Positions 10,948 through 20,336 of a stretch of 64,000 nt of DNA are shown one piece after another. The stretch spans positions 124,001-188,000 of the forward strand of contig NZ_ABCM01000010.1 of the NCBI RefSeq assembly GCF_000170795.1, given 5' to 3'. The translations under genes were made by a program, and so were the position numbers. Position 1 is the first letter of the stretch. Each line of letters begins with the position of its first letter. The DNA is from Pedobacter sp. BAL39 (lineage in GTDB: Bacteria; Bacteroidota; Bacteroidia; Sphingobacteriales; Sphingobacteriaceae). The notes beneath the pieces were generated by a model, which searched no databases, was not told the origin of the DNA, and saw only the letters and a list, made by a program, of their open reading frames with translations.

Positions 10948-11994
10948 ATGAGTATAGTAAAGAAAACGATCGGCTTTTTCAAGGCTACCTACCATTTGTT
11001 CATCGCAGCGGGTAAAGGTTTTATGGAAGACAGGGTGATGAAGCTCAGTGCGGCATTGGCCTACTACACGATCTTTTCACTGGCACCTCTGATTGTTATT
11101 GTAATTTCTGCAGCGAGTATTTTCCTTGGCGACCGGCTCGCGATTAACCCAAATGATGAGTTATTCGGCCCATCCGGAGAAATCACCCAGATGATCGGCG
11201 GAGAAGCTGCTGCCCAGCTCAGGAGCTTCGTAAGCAATGCCAATTACTCCGGGAAAAGTACACTTGGACTAATCATTGGTATCACCACATTGATCATTGG
11301 TGCTACGGCAATTTTCATTGAGATCCAGGACAGCATTAACCTGATCTGGAAGGTAAAGGCCGTACCTAAGAAAGGATGGAAAAAACTGATTACCAACAGG
11401 CTTCTTTCCTTTTCCCTGATTGCTTCCCTTGGTTTCCTTCTGCTCGTATCCCTGGTCATCAATAGTATTGTGGTCGGCATTGGTAACAAACTGACTGGTT
11501 ATGCAGCTCAGGTTGGCATTGAAGAAGTTTCTCAGTTACTTGTCGTGATATTGACCAATGCCCTGACGCTTACAGTAGTGGCGGCAATTTTCACCATCAT
11601 ATTCAAAGTGCTGCCCGATGTCAATTTGAAATGGAAACCTGCCATTGTGGGCGCCTTATTTACTGCAGTACTCTTCAGCGTAGGTAAATATGCGATTGGG
11701 ATTTATATTGAAAAAGGTAATCCCGGTTCTGCATTTGGCGCAGCCAGCTCAATCATCGTCATCCTGCTCTGGATCTATTATACCTCTATTATTCTCTATT
11801 TTGGGGCTGAGTTCACACAAGCTTATGCAGAGAAATACGGCAAGGGGATTACACCGAGCAAATATGCGGTACATACCAAGATTGTAGTCGTGGAGGAAAA
11901 TGTGCAGTCGCTGCCACCCCAGCACCCGGAAGACACTGTTGCTATCGGGGACACTGATGACGAAGAGCTAACAGAAAAAGATAAAAAGGCTTAA
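10948..11994 (+). CDS. yihY: YihY/BrkB family inner-membrane protein
   Basis: 348 aa with about six membrane segments. The family hallmark near the N-terminus is KLSAALAYYTIFSLAPL; also visible are a long second segment (STLGLIIGITTLIIGATAIF), VLPDVNLKWKPAIVGALF, and the final SIIVILLWIYYTSIILYFGAEF followed by a charged cytoplasmic tail. The family has no settled function (older ribonuclease BN and virulence-factor labels are not well supported); recent work links YihY-type proteins to phospholipid movement across the periplasm. Its position directly behind tamB-tamL fits an envelope-lipid role, which is inference. The last bases of the gene form one arm of a terminator hairpin for the convergent parE gene. 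Confidence 0.88.
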   Translation: MSIVKKTIGFFKATYHLFIAAGKGFMEDRVMKLSAALAYYTIFSLAPLIVIVISAASIFLGDRLAINPNDELFGPSGEITQMIGGEAAAQLRSFVSNANYSGKSTLGLIIGITTLIIGATAIFIEIQDSINLIWKVKAVPKKGWKKLITNRLLSFSLIASLGFLLLVSLVINSIVVGIGNKLTGYAAQVGIEEVSQLLVVILTNALTLTVVAAIFTIIFKVLPDVNLKWKPAIVGALFTAVLFSVGKYAIGIYIEKGNPGSAFGAASSIIVILLWIYYTSIILYFGAEFTQAYAEKYGKGITPSKYAVHTKIVVVEENVQSLPPQHPEDTVAIGDTDDEELTEKDKKA

Positions 11995-12011
11995 TCCATC
12001 AGGATTAAGCC
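11988..12011 (-). terminator. Terminator of parE overlapping the stop codons of yihY and parE
   Basis: A perfect 10-bp inverted repeat, GGCTTAATCC at 11988-11997 and GGATTAAGCC at 12002-12011, with a 4-nt loop. Read on the minus strand the hairpin is followed by CCTTTTTATCTTTTT, a U-tract located inside the coding end of yihY, so it fits an intrinsic terminator for parE. On the plus strand no U-tract follows. Both stop codons (yihY TAA at 11992-11994, parE TAA at 12005-12007) lie inside the stem. Confidence 0.8.
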
Positions 12012-13933
12012 GATTCTGCAATTAACGTATCGTCTTCGTCCACAATATCATGACTTACTGCTGCCGTAGCTGCAGATTCCTCTGCTGACACCAGTTCTTC
12101 GATGGTATCTTTTTCTATTCTCAGATTTCTGATGATGTGCTGTTGTCTGTCAGGCGTATTTTTACCCATGTAATACTCCAGCAGACTCTTGATGGTCTGA
12201 TCTTTCAGAATCACCGGATCCAGACGGATATCCTTTCCGATAAATAAGCCAAACTCATCCGGAGAGATTTCGCCCAATCCTTTAAAACGGGTAATTTCAG
12301 GTTTGCTGCCAAGTTTAGCAATGGCGGCTTTACGCTCCTCATCACTGTAGCAATAGATGGTCTCTTTTTTGTTCCTTACACGGAACAATGGTGTCTGCAG
12401 GATGTAAACATGCCCTGAACGCACCAGATCGGGAAAGAACTGTAAGAAGAAAGTCATCATCAGCAGCCTGATGTGCATCCCATCCACGTCCGCATCAGTG
12501 GCAATCACAATATTATTGTAATGAAGACCATCCAGTCCGTCCTCAATATTAAGGGCATGCTGGAGCAGGTTGAATTCTTCATTTTCATAAACAACCTTTT
12601 TTGTCAGCTCATAACAGTTCAGCGGTTTACCTTTTAAGCTGAACACTGCCTGACAGTCTACATCCCTGGATTTAGTAATCGATCCTGATGCAGAGTCCCC
12701 CTCCGTGATGAAGAGTGTCGTTTCATATCTTTTCTCATGAGTGCTGTTGAAATGCACCTTGCAGTCCCTGAGTTTTTTATTGTGCAGGGAAGCTTTTTTA
12801 GCCCTGTCGTTGGCCAGCTTTTTAATGCCGGCAATATCTTTACGCTCACGCTCCGACTGCAGGATCCTTTTCAGCAGCGCATCCGCTACATCTGCATGTT
12901 TGTGCAGGTAGTCGTCCAGTTCCTTTTTTACAAAGTCGTTGATGAAGGTACGTACCGAAGGACCTTCAGGCCCCATGTTCTGAGATCCCAGTTTTGTTTT
13001 CGTCTGCGACTCAAATACAGGCTCCTGCACGCGTACGGAGATGGCCGCTACAATAGATCCGCGGATGTCCGAAGCATCAAATTCCTTTTTATAAAACTCC
13101 CGGATTGTTTTCACCACCGCTTCCCGGAATGCAGCCTGGTGCGTTCCACCCTGTGTGGTGTTCTGCCCGTTAACAAAAGAATGATAATCCTCTCCGTATT
13201 GCTGCCCATGGGTCATGGCAATCTCAATGTCATGACCTTTCAGGTGGATGATGGGGTAACGCATCACTTCAGCACCAACGTGTTTGGTGAGCAGGTCATA
13301 CAGTCCACGTTCAGAAAGGTATTTCTGTCCATTGAAATTGATGGTAAGCCCTGCATTCAGGAACACATAGTTCCAGATCATGCTCTCCACAAAGTCAGGG
13401 ATGTAGTGGTAGTTCCTGAAGATGCTTTCATCAGGGTAAAACGTGATGGCAGTACCGTTACGCTGTGTAGTATCTATGATTGGATTGTCAATGGTGATCT
13501 CACCTTTTGAAAATTCTACCTTTTTTGTTTTGTTGTCGCGGTAAGACTGCACGCTGAAAGCAGTGGACAATGCGTTGACGGCCTTTGTACCTACTCCATT
13601 CAGACCTACAGATTTCTGGAATGCATTGCTGTCATACTTACCTCCGGTATTGATCTTGGAAACGCAATCGATCACCTTTCCAAGAGGGATCCCACGCCCG
13701 TAATCTCTCACGTTCACCTTCTGGTCAGACACCGTAATCTCGATGGTACGACCCGAGCCCATCACAAACTCATCAATAGAGTTGTCGACAATCTCCTTGA
13801 GCAACACGTAAATTCCGTCGTCCTGTGCGGATCCATCTCCGAGTTTACCGATATACATACCGGGACGCAGTCTGATGTGTTCCTTCCAGTCGAGGGAGCG
13901 TATACTATCTTCGTTATAATTCGGTTCAGCCAT
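12005..13933 (-). CDS. parE: DNA topoisomerase IV subunit B (ParE)
   Basis: 642 aa, the usual length. It has the GHKL ATPase at the N-terminus ([10 protein letters not shown], then [18 protein letters not shown] with the ATP-lid glycine, then [13 protein letters not shown]), the transducer domain, and the C-terminal TOPRIM domain ([13 protein letters not shown] with the catalytic Glu, [16 protein letters not shown] with the Mg-binding DxD, and [13 protein letters not shown]). The opening [16 protein letters not shown] is typical of Bacteroidota ParE. It forms an A2B2 enzyme with ParC, whose gene lies about 9 kb away on the same strand. Convergent with yihY; the two stop codons are only 10 bp apart. 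Confidence 0.94.
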   Translation of the reverse strand: MAEPNYNEDSIRSLDWKEHIRLRPGMYIGKLGDGSAQDDGIYVLLKEIVDNSIDEFVMGSGRTIEITVSDQKVNVRDYGRGIPLGKVIDCVSKINTGGKYDSNAFQKSVGLNGVGTKAVNALSTAFSVQSYRDNKTKKVEFSKGEITIDNPIIDTTQRNGTAITFYPDESIFRNYHYIPDFVESMIWNYVFLNAGLTINFNGQKYLSERGLYDLLTKHVGAEVMRYPIIHLKGHDIEIAMTHGQQYGEDYHSFVNGQNTTQGGTHQAAFREAVVKTIREFYKKEFDASDIRGSIVAAISVRVQEPVFESQTKTKLGSQNMGPEGPSVRTFINDFVKKELDDYLHKHADVADALLKRILQSERERKDIAGIKKLANDRAKKASLHNKKLRDCKVHFNSTHEKRYETTLFITEGDSASGSITKSRDVDCQAVFSLKGKPLNCYELTKKVVYENEEFNLLQHALNIEDGLDGLHYNNIVIATDADVDGMHIRLLMMTFFLQFFPDLVRSGHVYILQTPLFRVRNKKETIYCYSDEERKAAIAKLGSKPEITRFKGLGEISPDEFGLFIGKDIRLDPVILKDQTIKSLLEYYMGKNTPDRQQHIIRNLRIEKDTIEELVSAEESAATAAVSHDIVDEDDTLIAESA

Positions 13934-14066
13934 GAGTAAATGGAGTGTAAGTGAGTAGAACTACAAATTTAAGCTAATATGCGATGCTATCAACCACAAA
14001 ATTTCAACAAATACACATTTTCGCGTATATTCAGCTGCCTCAACTGTATTAAGGCGAGGAATGCCT

Positions 14067-14118
14067 TTTAATTATGCCTGTTAACTATATCCGTTAATTA
14101 CATCCGGTAACTATGTCC
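14067..14118 (+). repeat. Four imperfect 13-bp tandem repeats spanning the permease start codon
   Basis: Units: TTTAATTATGCCT (14067-14079), GTTAACTATATCC (14080-14092), GTTAATTACATCC (14093-14105), GGTAACTATGTCC (14106-14118). The last unit contains the ATG (14113) of the permease. Seen directly. Function unknown; it may be a binding site or a slipped-strand expansion. Confidence 0.6.
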
Positions 14119-15705
14119 GAGAAAAAACAGCTGTCTCTATTTGATTTATCAATGATTGTCATCAGCCTGGTCATCGGCATGGGCATTTACCGCACCCCTG
14201 TAAACGTAGCTGCTGCGGCGAAAATCCCGGAGCTCTTTTTCCTGGCCTGGCTGATTGGCGGTGGTATTGCCCTATGCGGCGCCTTAACCTATGCAGAAAT
14301 CGGGTCCAGATTTCCTGTGACAGGTGGTTATTACAAGATCTTCTCCGCATTTTATCATCCTTCGATTGCCTTTGCCATCAACTGTATCATTGTTGTTTCC
14401 AACGCAGGATCGGTTGCAGGGGTCGCCATCATCGGCGCAGAATATCTGAGCAAGGTGATATTGCCCGAGGCCCTGCAAACGGAAAGCTATAGGATCGCCA
14501 TTGCGACGGTGACGATCATACTTTTTTATCTTGTAAACCTGCTGGGGCTTAAGGTAAGCTCCAAGGCACAGAATGTACTGTCCGTAATCAAAATTGCTAT
14601 GGTACTCACACTGATCTCTTCAATATTTTTCACAACGGACAAAACCACAGAACACAGCAGCAAAACAACAGAACAACACATAGATGGGCAGTCTGTAGTG
14701 ACCCCGGTTGCAGCTGCCGATGGGAGTGCCAAAGACATCCAGGCTAAAGGTACCAAGGCTGCGGAGATTGAGACTAAGGAATCTCAGTATAACGAGATCA
14801 AGTCTGCAGATACCAATTCTAACGATACAAAGTCTAACGATATCAAAGCCATAGAGATTAAGTCAACAGAGAGGAGCGTTAATCCATCTGAAAAAGAAAA
14901 ACCTATAAACTGGACTGACTATGGTAAGGCACTTGGCGTTTGTCTCATTGCTGTATCTTTCACTTTCGGCGGATATCAGCAGACCATCAATTTCGGTGGT
15001 GAAACCAAAGATGCGGGAAAGGTAATTCCACGGGCGATCATCACAGGCCTGGTGGTCATCATCACCCTTTACCTCACTATTAATTACGCCTATGTGAAGG
15101 TAATTGGTTTTGATGAACTCAAGACTTCATCAAGCATTGCGGCCATTCTTGCAGGAACGATCTTCGGCCCCACCGGCTTCACCATCCTTTCCTTTCTCAT
15201 TTACATCTCCGTATTGGGATATGTCAATGTCAACCTGCTGAGTAACCCCAGGGCCATGTTCGCCATGGGTGAAGAACGCGCACTGCCGGCAGTCTTCACC
15301 AAAAAAAGCAAAAAAAATGACGTCATGTTTGTGAGTCTCAGTGTCTTTGCGATGATTGCCATCTTTACGCTCTTCTACGCACAGACCTTCGAGAAAATCC
15401 TGAACTATACCATATTCCTCGATTGTATTGGCATGGCCACCTCTGCAGCTACCATCTTCTTTTTACGCAAACGAAGCAAACAGTATGATCCATCCAATCA
15501 AGGTAGTATCTACGCCATGCGACTGTATCCGCTACTCCCACTCATCTTCATCGGCGCCTATTGTTTTGTTGCTTTCAGTATCTACAACGACGACCCCGAA
15601 GCAGGAAGGAATGGATTGCTGATTTTCTTTGGCTTTATCATCATATATTTCATTAACAGGATCCTGAACAAAGACAAATTCCCCGAAGTGGATACCCGGA
15701 AATAA
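14113..15705 (+). CDS. APC-family amino acid permease with a long hydrophilic insertion
   Basis: 530 aa with about 12 membrane segments. Family features: the first helix SLVIGMGIYRTPVNVAAAA (broken TM1 with a Gly-rich substrate-binding turn), the next helix FFLAWLIGGGIALCGALTYAEIG split across the conserved AL(T/C)YAELG-type motif, and FTFGGYQQTINFGGETKDAG in the TM6 region. It should be a cytoplasmic-membrane, proton-coupled importer of an amino acid; the substrate cannot be read. Oddity: between the segment ending SIFFTTD (about residue 178) and WTDYGKALGVCLI (about residue 258) lies an 80-residue polar stretch of Thr/Lys/Ser/Asp with imperfect repeats such as NSNDTKSNDIKAIEIKS. This is absent from ordinary permeases of this family as I know them. 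Start ATG 14113 lies in a 13-bp repeat. Confidence 0.85.
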   Translation: MSEKKQLSLFDLSMIVISLVIGMGIYRTPVNVAAAAKIPELFFLAWLIGGGIALCGALTYAEIGSRFPVTGGYYKIFSAFYHPSIAFAINCIIVVSNAGSVAGVAIIGAEYLSKVILPEALQTESYRIAIATVTIILFYLVNLLGLKVSSKAQNVLSVIKIAMVLTLISSIFFTTDKTTEHSSKTTEQHIDGQSVVTPVAAADGSAKDIQAKGTKAAEIETKESQYNEIKSADTNSNDTKSNDIKAIEIKSTERSVNPSEKEKPINWTDYGKALGVCLIAVSFTFGGYQQTINFGGETKDAGKVIPRAIITGLVVIITLYLTINYAYVKVIGFDELKTSSSIAAILAGTIFGPTGFTILSFLIYISVLGYVNVNLLSNPRAMFAMGEERALPAVFTKKSKKNDVMFVSLSVFAMIAIFTLFYAQTFEKILNYTIFLDCIGMATSAATIFFLRKRSKQYDPSNQGSIYAMRLYPLLPLIFIGAYCFVAFSIYNDDPEAGRNGLLIFFGFIIIYFINRILNKDKFPEVDTRK

Positions 15706-15803
15706 GAAGAAGCAAAAAATGCCAACAACGCAACACAAAAGACACTAACCAGCAGCGATTTACACATAAACACAGGAAGCCACCAAAAGCCGAAAGTTAT
15801 ACG

Positions 15804-15811
15804 TATCTTTG
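15804..15811 (+). promoter_or_regulatory. Candidate -7 promoter box of the helicase gene
   Basis: TATCTTTG matches the Bacteroidota housekeeping sigma -7 consensus TAnnTTTG and lies 53 bp before the helicase start. No clear -33 TTG box at the usual distance. Confidence 0.5.
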
Positions 15812-15864
15812 CCAGCGAAATGATATTCTTTTATTTCATAATTATACATTAAAATACAAATACA

Positions 15865-17172
15865 TTGTTATTCGAAGAATTAAACCTGATTGAGCCCATC
15901 TTAAAAGCGCTCCAAACAGAAGGTTACACTCAACCTACCCCAATACAAGAACAATCCATCCCAACCATACTTACCAGCAGAGATCTTTTGGGCTGCGCGC
16001 AAACAGGAACCGGTAAAACGGCGGCCTTTGCCATCCCAATGTTACAACTGTTAAATAAGGAACATCAGAATGCAAAAGGTCCAAGACCGATCAGAGCATT
16101 GGTGCTTACCCCTACCCGTGAGCTGGCGATACAGATTGAAGAGAGTTTCAAAGCTTATGGAAGGAACCTTTCCCTACGTCACCTGGTGATCTTTGGTGGT
16201 GTGGGTCAGAAAGCTCAGACTGATGCGCTGCATCGTGGTGTGGACATCCTGATTGCTACGCCAGGCAGATTACTGGACCTCATGAACCAGGGTTTCATCA
16301 ACCTCAAAGACATCGAGATCTTTGTGCTTGATGAGGCCGACAGAATGCTCGATATGGGCTTTATCCACGATGTTAAAAAAACCATCGCGAAGCTCCCTGC
16401 AAAAAGACAAACACTGTTCTTCTCGGCAACCATGCCTCCGGAAATCCAAAAATTAGCCAATACCATCCTTGTTGATCCGCTGAAAGTGGAAGTAACACCG
16501 GTATCCTCTACTGCTGAAAAAATTGAGCAGATGATTTACTTCGTAGAGAAAGGCGATAAGAAAAACCTGCTGATCCACATTCTTCAGGATAAAACCATTC
16601 AGACAGCCCTGGTATTCACCCGTACAAAACATGGTGCCGACAGGGTCGTGAAAGACCTGATCAAAGTTGGTGTGAAAGCTGAAGCCATCCATGGTAATAA
16701 GTCGCAGAATGCCAGACAAAGGGCACTGACCAACTTCAAGGCAAAAACAACACGTATCCTTGTGGCTACCGACATTGCCGCCCGCGGTATTGATGTCGAT
16801 GAGCTGACACACGTCATCAACTATGAACTGCCGAACATCCCTGAAACCTATGTACACAGGATCGGACGTACTGGTCGTGCAGGAAACAGCGGGATCTCCT
16901 TCTCCTTCTGTGATGGTGAGGAAAAAGAATTCCTTGACGATATCGAAAAACTGATTGCCCTAAAAATTCCAGTGCAGGAAGACCATCCTTATGCCATGAG
17001 CTGGCAAAGCCTGATGTCGAGCGCAGCTGCGGCAAAAAGCAAGGGTAAAAGCAAACCTTCAAGAGGCGCACGCCCGGAAAGAACTGAACGTCAGCCGAAC
17101 CTGAGTGGTGCCAAAAGGACGCCAAGCAGTGGCAGCAGAAGATGGCACAGCAAAGGGAAAACGAATTCCTAA
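15865..17172 (+). CDS. DEAD-box ATP-dependent RNA helicase (RhlE-like)
   Basis: 435 aa, starting at a TTG (15865; no ATG is available before the Q motif). Complete helicase core in order: Q motif [11 protein letters not shown], Walker [16 protein letters not shown] and TPGR, DEAD ([12 protein letters not shown]), SAT, then the second RecA domain with [21 protein letters not shown] and [10 protein letters not shown]. The C-terminal about 60 residues are basic and low in complexity ([16 protein letters not shown]), the usual RNA-binding tail. It unwinds short RNA duplexes in ribosome assembly or RNA turnover, often in the cold. A structured 3' element begins 41 bp after the stop. Confidence 0.92.
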   Translation: MLFEELNLIEPILKALQTEGYTQPTPIQEQSIPTILTSRDLLGCAQTGTGKTAAFAIPMLQLLNKEHQNAKGPRPIRALVLTPTRELAIQIEESFKAYGRNLSLRHLVIFGGVGQKAQTDALHRGVDILIATPGRLLDLMNQGFINLKDIEIFVLDEADRMLDMGFIHDVKKTIAKLPAKRQTLFFSATMPPEIQKLANTILVDPLKVEVTPVSSTAEKIEQMIYFVEKGDKKNLLIHILQDKTIQTALVFTRTKHGADRVVKDLIKVGVKAEAIHGNKSQNARQRALTNFKAKTTRILVATDIAARGIDVDELTHVINYELPNIPETYVHRIGRTGRAGNSGISFSFCDGEEKEFLDDIEKLIALKIPVQEDHPYAMSWQSLMSSAAAAKSKGKSKPSRGARPERTERQPNLSGAKRTPSSGSRRWHSKGKTNS

Positions 17173-17213
17173 AACGGCTTCTTGAAGCTGGCTAGGAATT
17201 CTGGTTCTTAATC

Positions 17214-17301
17214 AAAAAACAGGTATGCTATAACAGGCTGGAACCTTTGCCCTGAAAAGGGCAAAATTCCTATGCCTTTTTATAGCATACCTGTTTTTTT
17301 T
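17214..17301 (+). terminator. Structured 3' element, copy 1 (helicase side)
   Basis: An 86-bp nested hairpin. The outer arms AAAAAACAGGTATGCTATAA (17214-17233) and 17280-17299 pair perfectly over 20 bp. The core pairs AGGC/GCCT, then GGAA/TTCC, then TTTGCCC/GGGCAAA around a purine loop. A run of T ends it, so it can terminate the helicase transcript. The core is nearly identical to the element at 18369-18454, while the outer arms are unrelated in sequence yet both self-complementary. Longer than a plain intrinsic terminator. I do not recognise the family. Confidence 0.8.
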
Positions 17302-17920
17302 ATGTCCCACAATTGCAAAGTCGCATACAAGAAGGTTTTCTCCATTGACATAAAAAAGAAAACCGGGAGGACGATTTAGGGATGGTTTTGGGGATGTGAG
17401 AAGCTTTGGAAACACCCGTGATTAAAGCGTATTGATGTTTTTTTTATTTAGTATCAGATGGTCTCTACTCGTTTAGCGCCTGATACATTTATTATGCAGT
17501 TAGCAATCGAGACGATGTTTGGAAGATGAATCAAATTGTGAAATAAAACCAGTGATTCCATTCCGGAAGTTCTTAAGCTTTTTTATTGTATAGTTTACAA
17601 GTAATGCGAGTGGCTTGTAAGAAGACACTATTTGAGTGAATACATGAAGATTCGACTATATACACGAAGCTTGAGTTAAGAAACACCTTTTCTATTCTTA
17701 AACAGTATTCAACAACATCGCAATGGTTACTTCGGGCCTTACAATTTATATTCTGCCACATCACATTCATGAAACTTACCCCATACCACCCAATTGATCG
17801 TTCATTAATTTAGCTACCAATGCTAAACTTAAATCTACGATCTAACCACTCATGAAGTACCTTAATTCGTAGGAAGTTCCATAAATCACATCACCGGACT
17901 CAAAAACAAGCACCATACTT
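17302..17920. other. Gene-free A+T-rich stretch
   Basis: No credible coding region: open frames are short, carry no recognisable domain and have no family-like composition. A degenerate partial copy of the following tandem unit is visible just before it (about 17886-17920, containing TCACATCACCGGACTCAAAA). Confidence 0.6.
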
Positions 17921-18240
17921 TACAAATCATATCACCAGCCGCAAAAGCAAATACAAACCTTAAAAGTCAAAGACCAGGCACAAAAGCAAACACCAAATCT
18001 TACAAATCACATCACCAGCCGCAAAAGCAAATACAAACCTTAAAAGTCAAAGACCAGGCACAAAAGCAAACACCAAATCTTACAAATCACATCACCAGCC
18101 GCAAAAGCAAATACAAACCTTAAAAGTCAAAGACCAGGCACAAAAGCAAACACCAAATCTTACAAATCACATCACCAGCCGCAAAAGCAAATACAAACCT
18201 TAAAAGTCAAAGACCAGGCACAAAAGCAAACACCAAATCT
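17921..18240. repeat. Tandem array of four 80-bp units
   Basis: Exact period of 80 bp. Copies start at 17921, 18001, 18081 and 18161; copies 2-4 are identical and copy 1 differs by one base (T for C at 17930). Each unit consists of two diverged half-units of about 40 bp sharing CCAGsC...CAAAAGCAAA. The plus strand is very rich in A and C and almost lacks T and G. 80 is not a multiple of three and stops occur in the frames, so it is not coding. It has no variable spacers, so it is not a CRISPR array. Confidence 0.95.
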
Positions 18241-18368
18241 TAGCAATTAAACTAATCAAAAACAATCTGCATCTACAATGGATCGATTTTTAAGGATGTC
18301 GCTTAAATATTGATTCGTGATGTTTTATTCCTCCATCCAGCTTTGTGCATATTTGCTGTGCGCCCAAT

Positions 18369-18454
18369 CAAATTACACATAAAAAACAAAGGCATAGAAA
18401 TTTTTGCCCCCTTCAGGGCAAAAGGTTTCAGCCTGTTTTTTTATGTGTAATTTG
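18369..18454 (-). terminator. Structured 3' element, copy 2 (desaturase side)
   Basis: The same 86-bp architecture as 17214-17299, on the minus strand and starting 26 bp after the desaturase stop. Outer arms 18369-18388 and 18434-18454 pair; the minus-strand core AGGCTGAAACC...TATGCCT is shared with copy 1. Relative to copy 1 the second helix is GAAA/TTTC instead of GGAA/TTCC, a compensatory change, and the third is one A-U pair longer. In both copies the element is in sense with, and downstream of, the adjacent gene. Confidence 0.8.
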
Positions 18455-18480
18455 AATACCAGCTAAAGCGCAGTGGAGGA

Positions 18481-19209
18481 TTAAACCTTGCGAATCTTGA
18501 TGATGCGCATCCAGTGCAGGACTTTCATGATAGGGTAAGTAGGGTCAAATTCAAACCAGCGACTGGCGAAATTAGGGCTATTGGGCTTTTTATGGTGGTT
18601 ATTCTGAAACAACTCTCCAAGCATCAGGAAGTCCAATGGCAGCGAGTTGCGGCTGTGGTCATTGTTATCATGGTTGGAGTAACCGTATTTATGTCCGCAC
18701 CAGTTGACGATGGCGCCATGTAGTGGACCCATCAGGAAGTGTATGGGTAGCAAGAAGAACATCCACCATGCCGTAGCAAAAGTCACGTAGAACCACACAT
18801 AAAAACTGATGAAAACAATCCTGGTAATCCAGGAGTCTCCGATTTTATCAATTATTGGCCAGGAAGGATAATTATCACGGAACTGCTCTTCAGGTTCTAC
18901 GTTATACTTGGCGTAGTTGAGGTAGATATTTTTGGTCTGGATCATCATGCCCCATACATCTTTCACGAAGTGCGGGGAGTGAGGATCTTTCTCAGTATCA
19001 CTAAAAGCATGGTGCATCCTGTGGAGGATGGCGTAAGCACGTGGGTTCAGGAAAGAGGAGCCCTGGGAAAGAAAAGTGATAAGGTAGAAAAAGCGTTCCC
19101 AGAAGAAATTCATTTTAAACATCTTATGCGATGCATAGCGGTGCAGAAAGAATGTTTGGGAGAAGAGTGATAGAAACCAGTGTAAAAGAAAAAAAACTAA
19201 AATAATCAT
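18481..19209 (-). CDS. Fatty acid desaturase (acyl-CoA/acyl-lipid desaturase family)
   Basis: 242 aa from ATG 19209 ([18 protein letters not shown]). The frame is open further upstream, but that ATG begins directly at the first membrane helix. The three di-iron histidine boxes are present: HRYASHK (HxxxxH), HRMHHAF (HxxHH) and NNHHKKP (HxxHH type), with membrane helices between. Membrane di-iron enzymes of this family introduce a cis double bond into fatty acyl chains using O2 and an electron donor, adjusting membrane fluidity. At about 240 aa it is a short family member and no electron-donor domain is fused. Confidence 0.88.
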   Translation of the reverse strand: MIILVFFLLHWFLSLFSQTFFLHRYASHKMFKMNFFWERFFYLITFLSQGSSFLNPRAYAILHRMHHAFSDTEKDPHSPHFVKDVWGMMIQTKNIYLNYAKYNVEPEEQFRDNYPSWPIIDKIGDSWITRIVFISFYVWFYVTFATAWWMFFLLPIHFLMGPLHGAIVNWCGHKYGYSNHDNNDHSRNSLPLDFLMLGELFQNNHHKKPNSPNFASRWFEFDPTYPIMKVLHWMRIIKIRKV

Positions 19210-19263
19210 ATAAAGGTATACGTAGTCCAAACACCAAATCGATCTTTGGGGCTGCAAAAGTAA

Positions 19264-19301
19264 CAAAAAAAATCCCGTAAAGTTTTAACTGAACGGGATT
19301 T
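19264..19301 (-). terminator. Intrinsic terminator of the cupin gene
   Basis: AAATCCCGT (19270-19278) pairs with ACGGGATTT (19293-19301); on the minus strand the hairpin is followed by an uninterrupted T run. Lies 24 bp after the cupin stop. Confidence 0.8.
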
Positions 19302-19324
19302 ATATGTTTTAAAGCAGTTGTAGC

Positions 19325-19822
19325 TTATCTGCCGAAGTCGTCTTGTACACGTACGATATCGCTTTCATCCGACGGGTTCTCCGGATCAGTGTGCTGCCAG
19401 ATTTCAGAAACAATACCCCAGTCGTCAAGGCCGATGAGGCGGTGTCTTTCACCTTGTTTCAATTTGATCGTCTGTGCAGGAGCAAGCTGCTGTACTTCTC
19501 CCTGCTCATCGGTATCACTGGTGATGACGCCTACTGTACCGTTTACCACTTTCCATATTTCAGCGCGACGGTGGTGATATTGCCACGACAAACGTGTCTG
19601 AGGAGCAACGATTAATATTTTAGGGCTTAACTTGCCTGAGATTTTTAAGTCATCAACATTCAATCCATCAAAGTAGACATTGGCAAATTGCTGAGCCTGG
19701 TCTTCATCAATCACAAAGAAACCACCCCAAGGACGAGTTTCATCGCGGTTAACCACATTAAATCCTTCAATCTTTAAGCGTTGTGCAACGCCATCAAATA
19801 TTTCTTTTTTTTGATCTGACAT
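19325..19822 (-). CDS. Cupin domain protein, mannose-6-phosphate isomerase type II-like
   Basis: 165 aa. A single beta-barrel cupin resembling the C-terminal isomerase domain of type II mannose-6-phosphate isomerases: RPWGGFFV near the N-terminus, then SWQYHHRRAEIWKVVNG with the metal-binding HH...E, and LKQGERHRLIGLDDWG with the second His, ending EIWQHTDPENPSDESDI. The family isomerises sugar phosphates, but stand-alone cupins of this type in Bacteroidota have no proven substrate. The start MSDQKKEIF at 19822 is the only reasonable one. Own terminator downstream. Confidence 0.8.
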   Translation of the reverse strand: MSDQKKEIFDGVAQRLKIEGFNVVNRDETRPWGGFFVIDEDQAQQFANVYFDGLNVDDLKISGKLSPKILIVAPQTRLSWQYHHRRAEIWKVVNGTVGVITSDTDEQGEVQQLAPAQTIKLKQGERHRLIGLDDWGIVSEIWQHTDPENPSDESDIVRVQDDFGR

Positions 19823-19989
19823 TTTAATTGGTGTTTTTAAAACCCAAATATAATAATATCAATTAAATTGACGATTCCAATGTGTTTTTCACGGGAAGTA
19901 TGACATGTTGATGAATGATCACAATGACGAAATCCCAGAAGATATTGTCATCTTAATGTTTATTTTTATTTTCTTAAAACATTCTTACA

Positions 19990-20092
19990 ACATTGCTCGT
20001 TATAGGTGTAGTTTGTTTGGTTTAGGTTGGTCTGTGGTGGGCCAACCATCATTTAACAGGGATACCTCTCCAAGGTTTATCCCTGTTCCTTT
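19990..20092 (+). ncRNA. Possible small RNA
   Basis: An intrinsic terminator on the plus strand (AACAGGGATA 20055-20064, TATCCCTGTT 20078-20087, then CCTTTTT) has no plus-strand gene upstream; the nearest gene is on the other strand. A second hairpin GGTTGG/CCAACC (20025-20030 and 20042-20047) precedes it. The 5' end is a guess and no clear promoter was found. Confidence 0.3.
20055..20092 (+). terminator. Orphan intrinsic terminator
   Basis: Perfect 10-bp stem AACAGGGATA/TATCCCTGTT with a 13-nt loop, followed by CCTTTTTA on the plus strand only. Confidence 0.65.
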
Positions 20093-20336
20093 TTACAACC
20101 GTTTATTATTTTACAACACCTAAGTCATTTGTGTCCTTTAAATCAGCTACCAACATCCAAAGGGTCATTAAGCAACACTAAAGTACTATTACTGGACTTT
20201 TTGAAATCATTGCCCTTCGATTACCCTGAAGTCATTTATACGGCGCCGATGTACATTACCTGGATGTAATGTCTCCGATTTCCTTCCTTTTTCAATATTT
20301 ACTTCTTCGATAGCGTCCTTGGATCTCCTCTACAAA

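Noticed and set aside
12737..13510. 257-codon open frame on the plus strand inside parE
   Set aside because: It is the antisense shadow of a well-conserved topoisomerase gene with clear domain motifs on the other strand.
17573..17770. Short open frame in the gene-free stretch
   Set aside because: 65 codons, no similarity that I can recognise, A+T-rich and no promoter or ribosome-binding feature.
17921..18240. Possible CRISPR array
   Set aside because: The period is an exact 80-bp tandem unit with no variable spacers and no cas genes nearby.
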